A DNA stretch of 64,000 nt from CAVVZJ01 sp963752755 (GTDB taxonomy: Bacteria; Planctomycetota; Planctomycetia; Isosphaerales; Isosphaeraceae): contig CAVVZJ010000011.1 of assembly GCA_963752755.1 (NCBI GenBank), positions 620,001-684,000 on the forward strand. Reading direction: 5' to 3'. The translations under genes were made by a program, and so were the position numbers. This document shows positions 47,837-57,413 of this stretch, piece after piece; the stretch's first letter is position 1, and every line of letters starts with the position of its first letter. The notes beneath the pieces were generated by a model. It saw only the letters and a program-made list of their open reading frames with translations. It searched no databases and was not told where the DNA came from.

Positions 47837-50800
47837 TCAGGCCAGGTCTCCCCACGAGCGACTTCGCTTGAGAAGGACCTTGGGGGTCATTTCGATGAAG
47901 CCCGACCAGGCGATTCTCGACGGCTCCGAAGGCGTGTCGATCGCCAGGCTGACGGCGTCCGCGGCTAATGTCGCCACCTTCCCGGCCGGTTGCTCGGCTT
48001 GCCCCGCGACTGGAAGGCTTCCGAAAGTGGACTCGATCAACCGGTCAATCGCCTGGTCGGGCAGGGCGATTCTGTGAGGTGGGTGGGCTCTCACGATAGC
48101 AACCCGGCCGTCGATGGGATCGTCGTCGCGGTTTGTCGGAGCCGGGACGAGAGTCAACCCTCCCTCGTTGAGGAACGTGCGGTGGTTCCCAAGGTTCGAT
48201 GGAACCGAGTCCATCAGATTGATCGCCGACGAACCTGCGGCGGCGTCAGCCTTGATGGTGAAGTCCATAAGAAGCAGGGTATCCACCAGTCCGGCATCAA
48301 TGGTGATCGGGGTGGCGGAAGATGCCGTGATGATGATCCGGCCCTGGGTATTATCCACCGAGGTCAGCAGGCCGAAGCCGGCGGCGAGTGAGCCGAGCCG
48401 CACGTTTCCGACAGAGAAGACGCGCGGATCGAACGCGATGATGAGATCGAACGCTTGCAGCGAGATCGGACGTCCATCAGGCTCGGACTGACGGAAGAGG
48501 ATCGGAATCGAGAGCGTCTCTCCTGGCGCCGCGCTCAGCGTGCGGGGAACCCAGATCTCAGGGTCGGGACCGCCCGGAACGATCGATACCCCGCTGGGCC
48601 GTACTGGGATGCGAGGTTGCGGGAGGCCGACAATCGCTTGCTGAAGATACGCGGAGTCCAGGCCGCTCAGTGAGCCGTTGCCCGAGATGTCACCGAGAAT
48701 CGCCGGGTCGACGAGTTGATAGGCAGCGAAGCCGCTGTCGAGACCCACGGTGACGCGTTGGAGATAGGCAGAGTCGAGACCGCTGTAGCCCCCATTGCCC
48801 GTGGTATCGCCGAAATAGCCGACCGCGTGGATTCCGTCATCGTCCACGGCAGTGATCTGGCCCTCGTTGAGACTCAGGTCGGAGAGGTCGAGGATCTCCT
48901 TGGACGTATATGTCGCACCGCTCGGAACCTGCGCCGACAGGTTGACGAAAGTCACTGGCCCCGTCGGCAGCGTGGTCGGACTACTGAACGTCAGGATCGC
49001 CAGTCCGGGTGTGTCGAGGTTGATGGTCACGATCGAGTCGGCCGGCATGCCGGCTGCGACGTCGGCCCCCGTGATCGTCAGCAAGGTCGGGTCGTAATGG
49101 ATCTGGAGATCCACCGACAAGACCCCGGCCCCGTTGCTCAGGCGGAGGGGAAGTCCCGTCCCGGTGGCCGGCACATCGACCGCCTGACCCGGCCCCCGGG
49201 CGAAGTCCACGATGCTCACCACAACCCGGCTGCTCACCGCGGAATCGACGGCGAACGTGGCCGTGAGGTCATCGCCCGCGAGTCCGTCACCGTTGCCGTC
49301 CAGCAACGCCCCACTCGTGGCCTTGAAGCCGTTGGACCCGCTCCGTAGCACCACCGTGTACGTATCCGGCGCCAGGATCCCTCCCGTCTTGATGAACGTA
49401 ATACTCCTATGATCCGCGCTGATCACCATCGACCCCTTCACTGGCCCCGTCGCCGCCCCCACGAGCGTTGCATCCGCCGGCCCGAATCCGCCGCCTTGGG
49501 TGCCGTAAAGGTTCAACACGCTTACATCCAGCGGATCGGCGAACCTCGCGATGAATCCGGTCGACGTCGGCGTGAGGTTGCTGAGCTGGAGCGTGCCCGG
49601 AACCGACTGGTTCCCGAAGTCGTACCCGGCGCCCGTCTGCCCCGCCGCGAGTCGGACGTAATAGGCCCGGTCCGTGGCCGAAGTTGTGAAGCCGAAGTCA
49701 TCGACGACGCCGCCCGAGAACACCACCTTCGCGATCGTCTTCGCCCCGCTGATCGTGACGAAGTTCGCCGGGTCCCCCTTCGTCGTCGCCGCATGGCTCG
49801 ACGCCGTCCCCACCACCGTCCCATCCACCGCATACGCCGTGGCCACCCCCGAGCCAAAACTCCCGTTGTGCACATAGAAGAACGTGGCCGTGCTGACCGG
49901 CACCCGGAAATCGACCTCCGCCGTTCCCGCCGTCGCGTTATACGCCTGCGTTCCCGACGCCAGCAGTCCCGCCGTGTTCGCGACGAACACCGCCCCCCCG
50001 CTGATGTTCGCATACCCTGCCTGAACGCTCGTCGTTCCCCCGGCCACATCATCAAACGTGGCCGTTGTTGTCACATTCCCCGCCGGCGCCGTCTCCGTCG
50101 TCCCGCTCGGGACGACCTCCCTTACCACATACGTCCCCGGCTGCAACCCGTCGAACCGATACACCCCCTCCGCCCCGGGGTTATTCGGGTCCAACGCCTG
50201 CGTCGTGCTATTGATCTCCCCCGCATCGAGCGTCCCGTTGTTATTCGCATCGATATACACCGTCCTCCCCGGCATGGCCACCTCTCCGCCATCCCTCACG
50301 CCATTGCCGTTCGCATCCACGAACATCACCCCCACGATCGCCGCCGGCGCCACGATCGCAAACGGGTCGAACACCACCGTCGGCCGCGTCGAGTCCGAGA
50401 AGTGGTCATAGATCTTGTTGCGGATCTCGGTAACGTTCGTCGTGCCCCAGAAGTTATTCGTCAGGTCGATTGTCGCCGTGGACGACCCCACTGCGATCAA
50501 GCCCCGCTGGCTCGGCGTCGCGCTGGAGGTCAGAAGACTGAAGTCGTTTCCCGAGATATCGATCGTCGCGCCGCTGTTGATCGTGAAGTAGCTAGAGACC
50601 CTGTCCGCGCGTAGCGTATCGATCGACCCAGCGTTCAACGTCAACCTGTAGATGCCGAAGCTAGACCCAATCGCAAAAAACTGACCACCGGAGTTTACGT
50701 AGATGGCCGTGACGTAGCTGCTGTCACCACTGCCGGTGAGGGCCGCATTGGTGGCGTTCAGCGTGCCCGTGCCGCCCACGATGATCTGGGTCGGATCCCC

Positions 50801-52867
50801 GTAGGCGCTGGAGAACGCCACCACGGCGCCATCGGCGATGTCGAGCGTGCCGTTGTCCGTTATATCCACCCCGCCACTCAGCAAGACTTGGACCCCGGCC
50901 CCGATGCTCAGGCTGGCGCCATCGGAGACCGAGAAGTTGCTGCCGAAGACATAACGTAGCGTGTCGGTCCGCTGGGTGCCGATCAGGTTCAGAGCCACAC
51001 TCTGACCGCTGGTCAGGGTGTCCGCATTGAGGTAAACATCGCGGAACCGCAGGTTGTCGCCGAGCAAGGCGACGTCGAGGGCCGGCACGTAGAGCGTGGT
51101 GTCGAAGCCGTTGCCGGTCAGGTCGCCGGAGTTCAGCACGACGCCGTTGGCCAGGATGGTCTGGTCCACCGCGAAGGTGGTGCCACTGGCAAGAAGGTGG
51201 CCGCCGGAGTTGATCTGGAGACGCGTGATGTAGCTGCCATTGCCGGTGGCGCCGGTGAGGGCCGCATTGGTGGCGTTCAGCGTGCCCGTGCCGCCCACGA
51301 TGATCTGGGTCGGATCCCCGTAGGCGCTGGAGAACGCCACCACGGCGCCATCGGCGATGTCGAGCGTGCCGTTGTCCGTTATATCCACCCCGCCACTCAG
51401 CAAGACTTGGACCCCGGCCCCGATGCTCAGGCTGGCGCCATCGGAGACCGAGAAGTTGCTGCCGAAGACATAACGTAGCGTGTCGGTCCGCTGGGTGCCG
51501 ATCAGGTTCAGAGCCACACTCTGACCGCTGGTCAGGGTGTCCGCATTGAGGTAAACATCGCGGAACCGCAGGTTGTCGCCGAGCAAGGCGACGTCGAGGG
51601 CCGGCACGTAGAGCGTGGTGTCGAAGCCGTTGCCGGTCAGGTCGCCGGAGTTCAGCACGACGCCGTTGGCCAGGATGGTCTGGTCCACCGCGAAGGTGGT
51701 GCCACTGGCAAGAAGGTGGCCGCCGGAGTTGATCTGGAGACGCGTGATGTAGCTGCCATTGCCGGTGGCGCCGGTGAGGGCCGCATTGGTGGCGTTCAGC
51801 GTGCCCGTGCCGCCCACGATGATCTGGGTCGGATCCCCGTAGGCGCTGGAGAACGCCACCACGGCGCCATCGGCGATGTCGAGCGTGCCGTTGTCCGTTA
51901 TATCCACCCCGCCACTCAGCAAGACTTGGACCCCGGCCCCGATGCTCAGGCTGGCGCCATCGGAGACCGAGAAGTTGCTGCCGAAGACATAACGTAGCGT
52001 GTCGGTCCGCTGGGTGCCGATCAGGTTCAGAGCCACACTCTGACCGCTGGTCAGGGTGTCCGCATTGAGGTAAACATCGCGGAACCGCAGGTTGTCGCCG
52101 AGCAAGGCGACGTCGAGGGCCGGCACGTAGAGCGTGGTGTCGAAGCCGTTGCCGGTCAGGTCGCCGGAGTTCAGCACGACGCCGTTGGCCAGGATGGTCT
52201 GGTCCACCGCGAAGGTGGTGCCACTGGCAAGAAGGTGGCCGCCGGAGTTGATCTGGAGACGCGTGATGTAGCTGCCATTGCCGGTGGCGCCGGTGAGGGC
52301 CGCATTGGTGGCGTTCAGCGTGCCCGTGCCGCCCACGATGATCTGGGTCGGATCCCCGTAGGCGCTGGAGAACGCCACCACGGCGCCATCGGCGATGTCG
52401 AGCGTGCCGTTGTCCGTTATATCCACCCCGCCCACGATCCCGACGGAGGCTCCGGCCGCGATGCTCATCGTCGCTCCCAGGTTGATGATCAACGGGCCAA
52501 GTGTCGAGTTGCCGACTCCCAGGCTGAGCGAATTGGAGATCACCTTGAGTGTCGTGTTGCCATTGGTCCGCAAGCTGTGGACTGACTCATCCAGTCCCGA
52601 GCTGATGGTCACGGTCCCGGCCGAACCCAGGTTGATCACGGCGTCATCGCTCGCCGTGGGGACCACCCCACCGACCCAGTTGCTTCCCGTATCCCAATCG
52701 CCTCCGGTCGGGGCGGCGGTGGTATTCCAGGTAATCGTGGACAGCACGACCCGGCTCTCCAGGCTCTCGATCGAAGGCCGGAGGCTCCAGGGGCGGTTCC
52801 ACTTGCCCGAGCGAGGGGATCGCGACGAAGAGGAGCCGATCGAGCGGCGTCGAGCTATCCGATTCAT
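47837..52867 (-). CDS. Giant exported surface protein: repeats, SdrD-B-like, cohesin-like and dockerin modules
   Basis: 1,676 residues from the ATG at 52867 (a TTG at 52912 would add 15). A basic N-terminus leads to a planctomycete-type export motif LESRVVLS (about 36-43). Residues 146-712 hold three complete 173-residue copies and one partial copy of a beta-helix-like repeat. An SdrD-B-like segment follows (VGVMFVDANGNGVRDGGE, YIDANNNGTLDAGE), then a cohesin-like domain (about 1217-1350) and a two-loop dockerin-like region (about 1351-1420, GDTTGNGGYSGLDSAYLQRV and GDISGNGSLSGLDSAYLQQA). A second cohesin-like domain spans about 1436-1591, before an 85-residue tail. It is probably a cell-surface adhesin or scaffold. 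Confidence 0.85.
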   Translation of the reverse strand: MNRIARRRSIGSSSSRSPRSGKWNRPWSLRPSIESLESRVVLSTITWNTTAAPTGGDWDTGSNWVGGVVPTASDDAVINLGSAGTVTISSGLDESVHSLRTNGNTTLKVISNSLSLGVGNSTLGPLIINLGATMSIAAGASVGIVGGVDITDNGTLDIADGAVVAFSSAYGDPTQIIVGGTGTLNATNAALTGATGNGSYITRLQINSGGHLLASGTTFAVDQTILANGVVLNSGDLTGNGFDTTLYVPALDVALLGDNLRFRDVYLNADTLTSGQSVALNLIGTQRTDTLRYVFGSNFSVSDGASLSIGAGVQVLLSGGVDITDNGTLDIADGAVVAFSSAYGDPTQIIVGGTGTLNATNAALTGATGNGSYITRLQINSGGHLLASGTTFAVDQTILANGVVLNSGDLTGNGFDTTLYVPALDVALLGDNLRFRDVYLNADTLTSGQSVALNLIGTQRTDTLRYVFGSNFSVSDGASLSIGAGVQVLLSGGVDITDNGTLDIADGAVVAFSSAYGDPTQIIVGGTGTLNATNAALTGATGNGSYITRLQINSGGHLLASGTTFAVDQTILANGVVLNSGDLTGNGFDTTLYVPALDVALLGDNLRFRDVYLNADTLTSGQSVALNLIGTQRTDTLRYVFGSNFSVSDGASLSIGAGVQVLLSGGVDITDNGTLDIADGAVVAFSSAYGDPTQIIVGGTGTLNATNAALTGSGDSSYVTAIYVNSGGQFFAIGSSFGIYRLTLNAGSIDTLRADRVSSYFTINSGATIDISGNDFSLLTSSATPSQRGLIAVGSSTATIDLTNNFWGTTNVTEIRNKIYDHFSDSTRPTVVFDPFAIVAPAAIVGVMFVDANGNGVRDGGEVAMPGRTVYIDANNNGTLDAGEINSTTQALDPNNPGAEGVYRFDGLQPGTYVVREVVPSGTTETAPAGNVTTTATFDDVAGGTTSVQAGYANISGGAVFVANTAGLLASGTQAYNATAGTAEVDFRVPVSTATFFYVHNGSFGSGVATAYAVDGTVVGTASSHAATTKGDPANFVTISGAKTIAKVVFSGGVVDDFGFTTSATDRAYYVRLAAGQTGAGYDFGNQSVPGTLQLSNLTPTSTGFIARFADPLDVSVLNLYGTQGGGFGPADATLVGAATGPVKGSMVISADHRSITFIKTGGILAPDTYTVVLRSGSNGFKATSGALLDGNGDGLAGDDLTATFAVDSAVSSRVVVSIVDFARGPGQAVDVPATGTGLPLRLSNGAGVLSVDLQIHYDPTLLTITGADVAAGMPADSIVTINLDTPGLAILTFSSPTTLPTGPVTFVNLSAQVPSGATYTSKEILDLSDLSLNEGQITAVDDDGIHAVGYFGDTTGNGGYSGLDSAYLQRVTVGLDSGFAAYQLVDPAILGDISGNGSLSGLDSAYLQQAIVGLPQPRIPVRPSGVSIVPGGPDPEIWVPRTLSAAPGETLSIPILFRQSEPDGRPISLQAFDLIIAFDPRVFSVGNVRLGSLAAGFGLLTSVDNTQGRIIITASSATPITIDAGLVDTLLLMDFTIKADAAAGSSAINLMDSVPSNLGNHRTFLNEGGLTLVPAPTNRDDDPIDGRVAIVRAHPPHRIALPDQAIDRLIESTFGSLPVAGQAEQPAGKVATLAADAVSLAIDTPSEPSRIAWSGFIEMTPKVLLKRSRSWGDLA
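50732..52432 (-). repeat. 519-bp tandem repeat, 3 full copies plus 144 bp, inside the surface protein gene
   Basis: Units begin (minus strand) at 52432, 51913, 51394 and, partially, 50875. Each full unit is 519 bp (173 codons, starting GGVDITDNGTLDIADGAV), and I see no base difference between the full copies. The reading frame is kept. The identity implies recent expansion or continuing gene conversion. Confidence 0.93.
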
Positions 52868-53070
52868 GGTGGTTTGCCTTGTTGCTCGGAAACGACGCGA
52901 TAACTGGTTCAATCGTCTTCTTTGCCTTTTTTTCTAGGCGATGGATTCCGTCCCTGTTAGGATCTCGGCATGATGCAATGCGAGGATGGGCAGTCATCGT
53001 CCACCCTCCTATACGAAGGAGTTGAACACGGACGCCGATTTCCCCCCGGCGGACGCATCGAGGATTCGCC

Positions 53071-53688
53071 ATGACCGCCCGCGACGACACCCGGACCAGC
53101 ACCACGTTGCTGCGACGCGCCACGCGACTGGAGCGACGACGAAGCCTGGAACGAGATCGTCCGCCGCTACCGGCCCTTGATCCTCGGCTGCTGCCGGAAG
53201 CTGGGCCTCAGCGACGAGCAGGCGGAGGAGACCCTTCAGGCGGTCCTGGTCCGACTGGCCGATCGGATGCGGACGTTCATCTACGACCCCTCCCGCTCCT
53301 TCCGCGCCTGGCTCCGACGCCTCGTCCGCTCCCAGGTCATCGACGATTGGCGGCGACGTCGGGTCGAGTCGGGCCGGGAAGTCCAGGCGGTCCGGCTCGA
53401 CCAGATCCCTGATCCCGAGGAACCGGCCGACCTCGACGAGCCCGATCACCCCTTGCTCGAACTCGGCCAAAAAGTGCAGGCCGCGGTCCGAACGCGGGTC
53501 GGCGTCGAGACCTGGGAGGTCTTCTGGATGGCCGACATCGACGGCGTCCCGTTGCCTCTCGTCGCCCAGCGCTTCGGCAAGACCTACCACGCCGCCTTCC
53601 GCGCCGCGCCCGCGTCCGTTCCCTCCTGCTGGAGACCGGACAGCAGGCCCTGAATCACGCTTCCCGCTGTCTGTCGTTGACCCGTTGA
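53071..53688 (+). pseudogene. ECF-type sigma factor gene with two compensating frameshifts
   Basis: The start at 53071 reads MTARDDTRTSTTLLRRA, then the protein continues one frame over (RDWSDDEAWNEIVRRYRPLI, LGCCRKLGLSDEQAEETLQA, SRSFRAWLRRLVRSQVIDDW). Near 53605 it returns to the first frame (RARVRSLLLETGQQALNHAS) and ends at 53688. This fits one extra A at about 53122 and one lost C in a C-run at 53603-53606. Region 2 and most of region 4 are intact. It is followed 29 bases later by a kinase gene, as planctomycete ECF genes often are. It is either a recent pseudogene or a sequence error. Confidence 0.7.
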
Positions 53689-53716
53689 TCGAAGCCGCCG
53701 ACGGGGGAACACGAAC

Positions 53717-56596
53717 ATGGAAACGACCTGCGCGTCGTTCGCGACCCTCTACCGCTTTGCCCTCGACGGTGAGGAACCCGACCCCAACCGCGACTTCGAG
53801 AACCACCTGGAAGGCTGCCCGCGCTGCCGGGAAACCCTCGAAGGCCTGGCCCGCCTCACCCACCTCTCGACCCTCTGGGACTCGCCTCCCGCTTCTGCAA
53901 GCGCCCGGCCGGGCATCCCCGGCTTACTGATCGAGGAGCTGATCGGCCAGGGCGGCATGGGGATCGTCTTCCGGGCGCGACAGGTCCGGCTCGGCCGCGA
54001 CGTCGCCCTGAAGCTGCTCCCCAACATCCACGTCGCCGACCCCCGCCGCCGCGAGCGGTTCGCCCGCGAGGCCCGAGCCGCGGCCACGGTCGAGCATCCG
54101 AACATCGTTCACGTGTACGATGCCGGCGAGGCCGACGGCCAACCCTACCTCGTGATGGAGTACGTCCGCGGCGGCAGCCTCGCCGACCGCCTGGACGGCA
54201 AGGCACTCGAATGGCAACGCGCGGCGGCCCTGGTCGCCACCATTGCCGAGGCTGTGGCCCACCTGCACCGCAAGGGGATCATCCATCGCGACCTCAAGCC
54301 CTCGAACATCCTGCTCGACCTCGACGCGGGCGAGTCGCCCGAATGCTGGGTCCCGAAGGTGGCCGACTTCGGCATCGCCCGACCGATCGACGACCTCGAG
54401 CGGACCGATACTCTCGCTCAGGCCGGGACGCCCGCCTACATGGCTCCCGAACAGGTCTCCGGACGCGCCGGGATCGTGGGGCCAGCGGCTGACGTCCATG
54501 CCCTCGGGGCGATTCTCTTCCAGCTCCTGACCGGCCGACCGCCGTTCCTGGCCGCCTCGATGGCCGAGACGCTGACCCTCGTCCGCGATCAGGAGCCGGT
54601 CCCGCCCCGTCGTCTCCGCCCGGGACTTCCCCGCGACCTGGAGACGATTTGCCTCCAATGTCTCCAGAAAGAGCCGGGACGTCGGTACGCCACCGCCGGC
54701 GCTGTGGCGGACGACCTGCTCCGGGTCCTCGACGGCCGACCGATCTGCGCCCGCCGAAGCCCACCCGTGGTCCGTGCCTGGCGCTGGTGTCGCCGCCACC
54801 CGGCCATTGCCGGCCTCTCGACAGCCCTGGTCCTCAGCCTCACGCTTGGCTTCGCGACGGTCTTGACGTTCTGGATCATGGCCGAGTCCGCTCACCGCGA
54901 GGCATCCGCCCATTTCCAGACGGCCACCGCCCTGCTGGCCGACCTCGGGCGCGTCGGCGACCTTTCGGAACCGCGACGAGACGAGGACCGGAGGAGGTTG
55001 GAGAAGGCTCTCGCTCAGTGTCGCTCGCTGCTCCGGCTCCGGCCGGAAGACCGGAATCTTCGCCTGACGGTCGCCAGGATCGCCAGTCGCCTGGGGGAGC
55101 TGGAGGCCCGCCGATCCTCAAACGCGCAGGCACTCGCCTTGCTCCAGGAGGCCTCGGGCCTCTGGGAATCGCTTCTCGCGAACGACCCTTGCGACCTCGC
55201 CGCTCTCGAAGGCAGCGCCCAGACGTTCCACGAACTCGGCAAGGTCCTCCAGAATGCAGGCCAGGTCAAGGAGGCCACCGAGTCTTTCCACATCGCCTGC
55301 CGGCGTCTCGAACCCCTGGTGCATTCGGGGCGACACCCAACTTCGCGACTCGCCCTCGCCAAGATCCGCCAGTCTCTCGCCGTGATTCTGACCAAGCAGG
55401 GTCAGTTTGAACCGGCCCGACAGTTGTGGGCCCTCAATCGGGCCAGCCTGGAAGCCTCTCTCCAGCAACAACCGGATGCCGAGGCGTGCCGCCTTCTGGC
55501 GCGTTGTTGTGAGTCTCTGGGTGATACCGACGCCAAGCTCGCGGCCGTTCGCTGGGCGTATGCGCTGGATCCCACCGATGTGAGAAACCGGAATAGCCTG
55601 GGAATCGCCTTGCAATCGCACGCCGAGATGCTGCCGCTCGGGAAACCTCGCCGCGACCTGATCCATGAGTCCATCCTCCTGCTGGAGTCCGTGATCCTAC
55701 CCTGGGAACGGAGGTTCGCGGACGCTCCCCAGGATTACGAAATCGCCGCGGCCGCCTATGCCGCGAATGTGGGTCTGGGCATCTCCTACCAGGGGCTTGC
55801 CCAGCCGGAAGACTCCGAACGCTACTTCCAGCGCAGCCTCGATCTTGGTCAGGATCTGATCCTCCATCATCCCGGCTTCGACCCGCCGGCTCCTCCCCTC
55901 CTCCGTGTCATGGCCCGCTTCGGCGAGATGCGGCTGAGTCGGACGGAGAAACCGGCGTCGCTCGACGAGGTGGTCCAGGAGATGTGCAAGTTGGCCACAC
56001 AGTTGGGCCGCGAGACCGGCCAAGCGGCCGACTGGCAGCTCCAGCTCACCATCGGTCTGCTTGACCTGGCGCAGCACCGTCGGTTTGCTGGTGAACTCGA
56101 TCAGGCCGATTTCGTGATCCAGCGCACGCGCGCGATCCTGGAGCCGCTCGGACCGGAACTTTCCGACCGTGCGCCCTACCACGCCGCTGTGTGTGCGCTC
56201 TGGACCCAGATCGCCAAGCAACGCTGCCGCCGCACCGATCGCGAAGCGACCCGCGAGGCCCGCCTCCGCGCGCTCGATGCCGCCCAGACCGCCTCGGATC
56301 TCGCCCCGGAGCGCGAGGAATACCGCGAACTCCTCGACGATGGCTTCGTCCGCCTGGCCCGGTTCGACGCCGAGTGCGGACGCTTCACCGACGCCGAATC
56401 TTCACTCCTCCGTCGTGGACAACTCTGGCCTCAGAACAGTGACAGGTTCCTGGCGTTCCGTCGCGAGTTCCGACGACTAGCCGATGCCATCCTCGCGAGT
56501 CGCTGCCCGATGACCGAGGAAGTGAAACGCTGCTATGAAAGAAGCCTCGAACGCGCGGAGATCCAGGACACGTTGGCATCCAGTTCCGACCCGTAG
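53717..56596 (+). CDS. Large Ser/Thr protein kinase with N-terminal anti-sigma-like zinc motif and TPR-like C-terminus
   Basis: 959 residues. His30-x3-Cys34-x2-Cys37 (ENHLEGCPRCRETL) is the zinc motif of anti-sigma factors. The kinase domain spans about 70-340: IGQGGMG at 76-82, Lys99, HRDLKPSN with Asp192, DFG at Asp217, TPAYMAPEQ. One transmembrane helix is near 365-390 (TALVLSLTLGFATVLTFWIM). About 560 residues of TPR-like helices follow outside. Together with the sigma gene upstream it suggests a signalling unit in which the kinase holds or phosphorylates the sigma factor. Confidence 0.9.
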   Translation: METTCASFATLYRFALDGEEPDPNRDFENHLEGCPRCRETLEGLARLTHLSTLWDSPPASASARPGIPGLLIEELIGQGGMGIVFRARQVRLGRDVALKLLPNIHVADPRRRERFAREARAAATVEHPNIVHVYDAGEADGQPYLVMEYVRGGSLADRLDGKALEWQRAAALVATIAEAVAHLHRKGIIHRDLKPSNILLDLDAGESPECWVPKVADFGIARPIDDLERTDTLAQAGTPAYMAPEQVSGRAGIVGPAADVHALGAILFQLLTGRPPFLAASMAETLTLVRDQEPVPPRRLRPGLPRDLETICLQCLQKEPGRRYATAGAVADDLLRVLDGRPICARRSPPVVRAWRWCRRHPAIAGLSTALVLSLTLGFATVLTFWIMAESAHREASAHFQTATALLADLGRVGDLSEPRRDEDRRRLEKALAQCRSLLRLRPEDRNLRLTVARIASRLGELEARRSSNAQALALLQEASGLWESLLANDPCDLAALEGSAQTFHELGKVLQNAGQVKEATESFHIACRRLEPLVHSGRHPTSRLALAKIRQSLAVILTKQGQFEPARQLWALNRASLEASLQQQPDAEACRLLARCCESLGDTDAKLAAVRWAYALDPTDVRNRNSLGIALQSHAEMLPLGKPRRDLIHESILLLESVILPWERRFADAPQDYEIAAAAYAANVGLGISYQGLAQPEDSERYFQRSLDLGQDLILHHPGFDPPAPPLLRVMARFGEMRLSRTEKPASLDEVVQEMCKLATQLGRETGQAADWQLQLTIGLLDLAQHRRFAGELDQADFVIQRTRAILEPLGPELSDRAPYHAAVCALWTQIAKQRCRRTDREATREARLRALDAAQTASDLAPEREEYRELLDDGFVRLARFDAECGRFTDAESSLLRRGQLWPQNSDRFLAFRREFRRLADAILASRCPMTEEVKRCYERSLERAEIQDTLASSSDP

Positions 56597-56937
56597 GTGG
56601 CTGGATCGCCTGGCTTGATAGCCCTGTCCGCAGCATGGTGGAGATGTTGGGCGTGGGTGGCAATCGAACCTGTCTTCGGTGGAGACAAACTCCAGAGCCT
56701 AGGCGTCTCCCTCGCTGCTTGCTCCAGGGCTCTCCAGCGCCTACTCTCAGATCACCTTGACCAGCACCCGCTTGGGTCTTCGTCCGTCGAACTCACCGTA
56801 AAAGATTTGCTCCCAGGGTCCGAAGTCGAGGTTGCCCTGGGTGATCGCCACGACGACCTCGCGACCCATCAGCTGACGTTTCATGTGGGCGTCGGCATTG
56901 TCCTCGCCGGTACAATTGTGCTAGTAGAGCTGCGGCG

Positions 56938-57091
56938 GGTGGTGGCGCAGGGTAGTAGTTGAATGCTCAGTCGTAATCCGATGCGGTGTCAATGCTTACG
57001 ACGCGCCCGGCAGGAGTTGGCCGAAGATCGCCATAATCCCTTGGCTGCGTTCGACATCGGCTACGTCGTTCAACTACCCTGCGCCACTACC
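56938..57091. mobile_element. 154-bp MITE, copy 1, with 9-bp target duplication
   Basis: Terminal inverted repeats share GTGGCGCAGGGTAGT, followed by TTGAA (with three extra bases, AGT, on the left). Flanked by GCTGCGGCG at 56929-56937 and 57092-57100, a perfect 9-bp duplication. It has no coding capacity. Inserted in the yjbQ-like gene. Nearly identical to, and opposite in orientation from, the copy at 57282-58332. Confidence 0.88.
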
Positions 57092-57413
57092 GCTGCGGCG
57101 AAAGGTCGAAGGGGGGCCAGATGTTCAAGCCACTGGGAGTAGTTATGGTGAAGCCTTGGCTCGTCGTCGTTAATAAAGACAGACGCAGTTATGCGCATAG
57201 CATTTATTAAGGCCAAGCCCTCCTTGACGCCGGACTTGCGAAGGATCTCTTCCACTTTGGTCGTGATGTTCACGAAGCCCAGGTAGTGGCGTAGGGTAGT
57301 TGAACGACGTAGCCGATGTCGAACGCAGCCAAGGGATTATGGCGATCTTCGGCCAACTCCTGCCGGGCGCGTCGTAAGCATTGACACCGCATCGGATTAC
57401 GACTGAGCATTCA

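Noticed and set aside
50732..52432. CRISPR or satellite interpretation of the 519-bp repeat
   Set aside because: Units are long, contiguous, lack spacers and keep one reading frame, so this is a coding tandem repeat.
56640..56760. tRNA-like fragment with a T-loop-like GGTTCGAT on the minus strand
   Set aside because: The flanking bases do not form a T-stem, and no acceptor or anticodon stem could be built.
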